Source: Arthrobacter sp. SO5 (lineage in GTDB: Bacteria; Actinomycetota; Actinomycetes; Actinomycetales; Micrococcaceae). Taken from it: a stretch of DNA of 46,584 nucleotides. The position numbers were made by a program, and so were the translations under genes. Position 1 is the stretch's first letter, and the number at the start of each line of letters is the position of its first letter. Shown piece after piece: positions 43,011 through 46,584 of this stretch. The stretch lies in assembly GCF_020532805.1 (NCBI RefSeq), contig NZ_MQTQ01000101.1, positions 31,164-77,747 of the forward strand, given 5' to 3'. Under the pieces are notes generated by a model that was given only the letters and a program-made list of their open reading frames with translations, did not search any database and was not told where the DNA came from.

Positions 43011-43763
43011 ATGCAGACAACCCTGACGCATATCGGCACCGCAACGATGCTCGTTGAATTCGGCGGCCTCACATTCCTCACCGATCCGGTGTTCGACCCC
43101 GCCCCCACGGAGTACGTGTCGGGGCCGGTGGTCCTGCGGAGCACCATTGAGCCCGCGATATCCGCCAGCGAACTGCCGCCATTTGACGCCGTGCTCCTCA
43201 GCCACGACGAACACCCGGACAATCTCGACGAGGCCGGCAGGAAGCTGCTGGAGGGAAAGCCCGTCATGACCACACAAAGCGGTGCGGGCCGGCTGGGCGG
43301 CCAAGCGGTCGGCATCGCCCCCTGGAGCAGCCACACATTCTCTGTGGGGGAGAAGTCCGTGATCATCACAGCGACGCCGGCGCATCATGGTCCGGCCGGT
43401 GACGTGGTTGGATTCATCCTCCGGGTCCCCGGGGAAGAAAAGGTTCTCTACGTCTCCGGTGACACCACTTACGAAAGCGACCTTGACCAAATCGGGGAAG
43501 AATTCTCGGTCGGAGTGGCGGTGCTGCACCTCGGCGCGGCAAAGTTCGCCATACTCGGGGACCAGATGATCAGCATGGACAGCGCGAACGCAGCGAAGTT
43601 CACTGCCTCCCTCGGCGCTCACACGGTGGTGCCGATCCATTTCTCTTCGTGGGAGCACTTCACAGAAACGGAAGACGAGATCGCGGCTTCATTTGCCGGA
43701 GCCGGTCTGACTGACCGCCTGGAATGGCTCACTCCGGGCGTGCCACGGGTCCTTGAGTTCTGA
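43011..43763 (+). CDS. MBL-fold metal-dependent hydrolase
   Basis: A 250-residue metallo-beta-lactamase-fold protein of the UlaG-like group. Its metal motif is LLSHDEHPDNLD (His65, His68, Asp70), in place of HxHxDH; ATPAHHG and VSGDTTY supply the further ligands, and VVPIHFSSWEH the last His. Members are phosphodiesterases, lactonases or of unknown activity. AAGGAAG precedes the ATG. It diverges from the truncated TetR start, with the shared operator between them, so it was probably a member of that regulon. Confidence 0.88.
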   Translation: MQTTLTHIGTATMLVEFGGLTFLTDPVFDPAPTEYVSGPVVLRSTIEPAISASELPPFDAVLLSHDEHPDNLDEAGRKLLEGKPVMTTQSGAGRLGGQAVGIAPWSSHTFSVGEKSVIITATPAHHGPAGDVVGFILRVPGEEKVLYVSGDTTYESDLDQIGEEFSVGVAVLHLGAAKFAILGDQMISMDSANAAKFTASLGAHTVVPIHFSSWEHFTETEDEIAASFAGAGLTDRLEWLTPGVPRVLEF

Positions 43764-43823
43764 CCACCAGGGCAGCGAAGGAATCCCGCCTCGCAAGCAC
43801 CGCGGACAGAGGTCAGGAATGCC

Positions 43824-44033
43824 CTGCTTCTCGGCATGCGCTACGCGAACTGGGTTCAGAAGGATCCTGCGGGGCAGCACGTGGACTCCGTCCGCCCGAT
43901 CCGCGACGAGATAGTGACCCGTCTCGAGGCCCTGACCGCCTCCTTCGCGCCGATCGCCAAGTACGCCCTACCGAGCCCCCGGAGACCCGGCCCCGAATGG
44001 GAAAGGCGGGTGCTCAAAGAAGACCGGATGTAG
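43824..44033 (+). pseudogene. arsC: Arsenate reductase C-terminal remnant
   Basis: The reading MRYANWVQKDPAGQHVDSVR then PIRDEIVTRLEAL matches the C-terminal third of LMW-phosphatase-type ArsC (GKRYxDWxLxDPAGQGVExVRPIRDEIxxRVxAL). The catalytic N-terminus is missing, and the frame runs on into unrelated sequence ending near 44033. With the truncated flavoprotein start at 44177, it is the wreck of a second arsenic cluster. Confidence 0.75.
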
Positions 44034-44074
44034 CAGTGACTCGAGTTGCCACCACGACTGCCCGGATGACATGC

Positions 44075-44153
44075 AGGGCTGCTGCTAACACCCTCCCACC
44101 GGCGCCCCTTTCCCCCCGGGGGCCGGCAGGCGGGGGGCGTTAGCAGCAGCCCT
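44075..44153. repeat. Long inverted repeat, 22-bp arms
   Basis: Arms at 44075-44096 and 44132-44153 pair at 20 of 22 positions; the outer 15 bases (AGGGCTGCTGCTAAC) are perfect. The 35-base loop has its own GC-rich stem (CCCCCCGGGGG region). It is followed at once by the leader of the truncated arsO-like gene. Confidence 0.7.
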
Positions 44154-44176
44154 ACGGATGAGACAGGGGAAACCAT

Positions 44177-44290
44177 ATGGATTCAGCGAACAATCTTCCA
44201 GTTGCCGTGATCGACACCGGCCCGCTCGGTCTGGCCGCCAAAGGGCACCGCCATCGACCAGGGGCGCCACATCGGGCTGTTCTCCCCGCC
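44177..44290 (+). pseudogene. Truncated start of an ArsO-like flavoprotein
   Basis: The first codons MDSANNLPVAVIDTGPLGLA match MDSTKSLPVAVIGAGPIGLA of the gene at 30969, including leader and ribosome binding site. The FAD motif is spoiled (GAG to DTG). A frameshift follows; IDQGRHIGLFSP in another frame matches AIEQWRHIRLFSP, then similarity ends. Only the first 50 codons are represented. Confidence 0.8.
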
Positions 44291-44320
44291 AAACCGGGGG
44301 GCGCAATAAACGACACCCAT

Positions 44321-44530
44321 AAGGCGGTTCTTCAGGTCACGGCCACAGACCGTGCCAGCATGGACTTCGTCCTAGACCGGGCCGAGAAAAGGCTAAGGGA
44401 TCAAGCCATCAAGGTGCGTAGGGGCGGCATCCTCATCACCAGGGAAAGCATGTCGTCGTTTTCACTCGAGATCAGCGACGAGGTCCCTTTCGGTTTTACC
44501 GTGGAGCGCCAACGGTGGTCACAAGTCTAG
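44321..44530 (+). CDS. Hypothetical protein fragment fused to the flavoprotein remnant
   Basis: The open frame that begins with the flavoprotein remnant at 44177 continues as LQVTATDRASMDFVLDRAEK, RLRDQAIKVRRGGILITRES and EISDEVPFGFTVERQRW to a stop at 44530. This stretch has the even composition of a real small protein, perhaps one of the short proteins carried on actinobacterial mobile elements. It has no clear start of its own; the chimaeric frame could express it from the old arsO-type ribosome binding site. I do not recognise a function. Confidence 0.45.
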   Translation, partial: KAVLQVTATDRASMDFVLDRAEKRLRDQAIKVRRGGILITRESMSSFSLEISDEVPFGFTVERQRWSQV

Positions 44531-44590
44531 AAGATTACCAACCCACCAATAATCCCGGCATTTTTCGCAGGAGACGAGGAAAGCGGGTCG

Positions 44591-44764
44591 ATGGCAAAAA
44601 GAGCCTATGAGCAGAAATACTCGCCAGACCGCTATGGCCGACTCAGCCAGCATCGGTGGCGGAGGTTGCGGCGTTTGGCATACCAAGGGGAAGCAGAACC
44701 AGCTCCAGCGCGGCATCGACCGGTCCCGCCGCCAACGCAGGAATCAGAGGGTGGATACGCCTGA
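44591..44764 (+). CDS. Small basic hypothetical protein
   Basis: A 57-codon frame starting MAKRAYEQKYSPDRYGRLSQ, with HRWRRLRRLAYQGEAEP and a Pro-rich tail. A good ribosome binding site (GGAGACGAGGAAAG) lies just upstream. It is 60 bases after the preceding stop. The strong positive charge in the first half suggests nucleic-acid or membrane binding. No family is recognised. Confidence 0.5.
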   Translation: MAKRAYEQKYSPDRYGRLSQHRWRRLRRLAYQGEAEPAPARHRPVPPPTQESEGGYA

Positions 44765-45198
44765 CGTTTGGTCTAGGTGGAGTCGTGAGCGGACTTGTTC
44801 GCGGCGATTCCAAGGGACGCCAGGCGTCTTATTTGCTCGACGAGTGCGGGGCGGTCCGTCGTCGTTTAAGCAGGCGTCCCGACGCTTGTCATTGGCGTCA
44901 TGCCGCGCCGCCAAAAGCCATCCATGAATGACCGGAAGAATCTTCGCTGTTTGTCATTCTGATCCCCCATCATCGCTGGGCGGGCCCTCCGCGCAACCAG
45001 GGCGCGATGCGCCGATCGCGATCCAACATTTCGTTCGGCGCTCCTTCGTCGCTTATTTCCTCGCAAAATCTTGGACCGTGCCCGGTTCCCCAAGTTGCAC
45101 TCCGGCCCCTCGTACCCAGCGGTGAATCCTCTATCAGAATGACACCAAAATCTGACATGCACGGCCGGTGCCCGCCAGCCGCTGTAAGGAGAAGAATC
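44765..45198. other. Intergenic, with an inverted-repeat-bounded segment
   Basis: No gene is supported. The stretch contains the 193-bp segment at 44952-45144 bounded by perfect 12-bp inverted repeats, and the leader of the DUF4192 gene. Confidence 0.4.
44952..45144. mobile_element. MITE-like segment with 12-bp terminal inverted repeats
   Basis: TGTCATTCTGAT at 44952-44963 and its exact complement at 45133-45144. Weaker pairing continues inwards (CGCTGGG on both sides after about 10 mismatching bases). The 193-bp size and absence of coding sequence fit a miniature element or the remains of a larger one. No clear target duplication is seen. Confidence 0.5.
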
Positions 45199-46146
45199 AT
45201 GGACACGTTCACGATCAAATCACTCGCAGACGTTCTCAGTTTCATCGGACACACCCTGGGGTTCTGGCCCCGCGAAAGCCTCGTCTGCATCACCCTCGTC
45301 GACAACCACGTCGGGGCCACACTGCGCGTTGACCTGCCGAAGCACGGAGCGGAGAACAGCTACGCACAAACCATCGCCGGATACTTAGCCCATGACGCTA
45401 AGGCCGCCAGCATTGTCTTCGCCCTCTACACTTCGTTGCCCGCCACACCCGGGCGTGCCAGGCCTCACGCCGCAACCATCGCCGCCCTAACGGGGGCCTT
45501 GGCCGAGCGGGGAATCACCATTCGTGAAGGGCTCCTCGTAGGAGACGACGCAGTTTCGCAATACGACGGCGACCCCGAGGGCGGACCATCGCTGCCCCTA
45601 ACCTCAACGCAGTCCAGCCAGATCAACGCCGAGTTTGTCTGCCGCGGCAGCACCATCGCCCCAACTAACCGCATCACCTTGCCGGCTTCGACCAAGGAAA
45701 CACAGACCGCGGACGCCGTCGAAAGCTGCGTGGAATCGATGCAGAGCCTGAACAGCCGAGATGCCATAGACCGGGCCCGGACGCTGTGGACGGAAATGCT
45801 GGAATCAATATCCTTCCCGGCCGACGAGCAAATCGTCAGCCTGATCGCGGGCCTGCAGTTCCCCACCATCCGGGATCAACTCATGGCGGACATCCCCGGA
45901 ATCGACGAACCCATGGACCGTGTCCTCCTGGCCCAGACAGACAGCAAGCCGCACTGGTCCCGGGTCGAGTGGGCGGAACAGCTGCTGCTACACGCTTACA
46001 CGTACAGCAACACCCAACACGCGGCGCCGATCCTCACCGCCATGGACTTCATCAATTGGTGGGAAGGCAGAGGCAGCAAGGCCCATCAGCTCCTGCAACT
46101 CGTCTTCGAAGCCGGCCGCACCTGTGTTAACGCCAACCGAAAATAG
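45199..46146 (+). CDS. DUF4192 protein, C-terminus replaced by IS sequence
   Basis: A 315-residue protein of the actinobacterial DUF4192 family, function unknown. The family N-terminus is clear: IKSLADVLSFIGHTLGFWPR then ESLVCITL, and later the conserved AEQLLLHAYTYSN and LTAMDFINWWEGRGSKAHQL. TAAGGAGA precedes the ATG at 45199; a longer frame from 45007 lacks a ribosome binding site. The last seven residues, CVNANRK, and the stop come from the end of an IS21-type element beginning near 46123, so the native C-terminus, probably 20 to 50 residues, has been lost. Confidence 0.85.
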   Translation: MDTFTIKSLADVLSFIGHTLGFWPRESLVCITLVDNHVGATLRVDLPKHGAENSYAQTIAGYLAHDAKAASIVFALYTSLPATPGRARPHAATIAALTGALAERGITIREGLLVGDDAVSQYDGDPEGGPSLPLTSTQSSQINAEFVCRGSTIAPTNRITLPASTKETQTADAVESCVESMQSLNSRDAIDRARTLWTEMLESISFPADEQIVSLIAGLQFPTIRDQLMADIPGIDEPMDRVLLAQTDSKPHWSRVEWAEQLLLHAYTYSNTQHAAPILTAMDFINWWEGRGSKAHQLLQLVFEAGRTCVNANRK

Positions 46147-46584
46147 GGCCAGAAACGCCAACTGAAAATAGGGCCACCGACCATCATGGAAGGTGATCAA
46201 TTTGGATGATTGGGCTGAGATACGCCACCTGTTTTCGACGGGCAAGCACTCGAAGCGTGAGATCGGCAGGATCGTGGGGGTTTCCGCGGAACGGTTGACC
46301 GGGCGCTGGAGTCGGACCGGGCTCCGAAGTACCAGCGGGCGGCCGGAGTATCGAGTTTTGATGCGTTTGCTCCCAGGGTGCGGGAGCTGTTGGTGAAGAC
46401 GCCGACGATGCCGGCCGCAACGCTCGCGGAGCGGGTGGGCTGGTCCGGTTCCGCGTCGCTGTTCCGGGCGAAGGTCGCCGCGATCCGGCCTGAATATGCG
46501 CCGCCGGACCCGGCTGACCGTCTGGTCCACGAGCCGGGGTTCCAGGTCCAGTGCGATCTCTGGTTCCCGCACGAGCCGCTGCCC
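46123..46584 (+). mobile_element. IS21-family element, left end (runs off the window)
   Basis: It starts near TGTGTTAACGCC and has two copies of a 23-bp unit (AACGCCAACYGAAAATAGGG then CCA) at 46129-46151 and 46154-46176, the multiple terminal repeats usual in IS21. An istA-type gene follows. The insertion lies within the 3' end of the DUF4192 gene. The right end is beyond the window. Confidence 0.75.
46193..46584 (+). pseudogene. istA: IstA transposase, frameshifted, partial
   Basis: From GTG at 46193 it reads INLDDWAEIRHLFSTGKHSK and REIGRIVGVS, the N-terminal HTH of IstA. At about 46283 one C appears to be missing, and the sense continues in another frame: GTVDRALESDRAPKYQRA, ELLVKTPTMPAATLAERVGW and EPGFQVQCDLWFPHEPLP, the start of the DDE domain with its first Asp. 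The frameshift would block full-length transposase, unless it is a sequencing error. The gene continues beyond the window. Confidence 0.75.

Noticed and set aside
45007..45198. An upstream extension of the DUF4192 gene
   Set aside because: The extension has no ribosome binding site, covers the inverted-repeat segment, and the family start follows TAAGGAGA at 45199.
1..46584. CRISPR arrays, tRNA or rRNA genes, phage structural genes, plasmid replication genes
   Set aside because: None was seen: no regularly spaced repeats, no recognisable RNA gene and no such protein families.

Overview
The window is high-GC DNA with actinobacterial gene families throughout: a CsoR-type copper repressor, DUF4192 and DUF4193 proteins, an actinobacterial-type xylose isomerase remnant, and NarL/HisKA_3 two-component genes with strong AGGAGG ribosome binding sites. 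An Arthrobacter-like member of the Micrococcaceae is the best guess, from family recognition rather than a marker gene. No tRNA, rRNA, CRISPR array or replication gene was seen. This looks like an accessory region: intact stress and metal-resistance genes are interleaved with many decayed copies (cyclase, xylose isomerase, YhcG nuclease, DUF4193, YHS protein, acetyltransferase, TetR regulators, flavodoxin-fold reductase, arsenate reductase, metallophosphoesterase) and with IS21- and IS3-family sequences.

Layout. 1-3.5 kb: dead cyclase, an alpha/beta hydrolase behind a TetR-type operator, a small zinc-ribbon-like protein and an orphan lipoamide dehydrogenase-like flavoprotein. 3.5-4.5 kb: IS21 and GlxA-regulator debris. 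4.5-8.8 kb: a five-gene minus-strand operon (membrane-anchored DJ-1/PfpI protein, two four-helix membrane proteins, histidine kinase, response regulator). 9.2-11 kb: GlxA regulator divergent from a cyclase. 11-16.4 kb: GH16-like protein, M20 peptidase and several pseudogenes. 16.7-25.2 kb: copper island (MFS exporter, copZ, secreted HVHP protein, copA, YHS protein, copB, csoR) with four CsoR-box-like palindromes. 25.4-30 kb: ArsR regulator, dead acetyltransferase, divergent rhodanese/MarR pair, divergent alcohol dehydrogenase/GlxA pair. 30.6-33.9 kb: arsenic-type cluster (flavoprotein, small ArsC-tail protein, MFS). 34-35.5 kb: decayed IS3 element. 35.5-42.7 kb: amino-acid permease, cysteine hydrolase/GlxA divergent pair, FMN reductase/cysteine hydrolase divergent pair, acetyltransferase, second copy of the 128-residue membrane protein. 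42.7-46.6 kb: TetR fragment and operator, MBL-fold hydrolase, arsenic-gene debris, a DUF4192 gene cut by an IS21-type element running off the end.

Two themes link the genes. First, GlxA-type regulators (DJ-1-like domain plus AraC helix-turn-helix) sit divergently beside one small enzyme each (cyclase, alcohol dehydrogenase, cysteine hydrolase), and a DJ-1 domain also occurs in the membrane operon; this suggests repeated sensor-enzyme modules for small reactive or xenobiotic metabolites (inference). Second, a nearly identical 24-bp imperfect palindrome occurs four times: before the alpha/beta hydrolase, before a cysteine hydrolase, and before two truncated TetR gene starts. This is the footprint of a TetR regulon whose regulator is broken in this window. 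Copper efflux and arsenic detoxification genes complete a chemical-stress island built by repeated duplication, transfer and decay.
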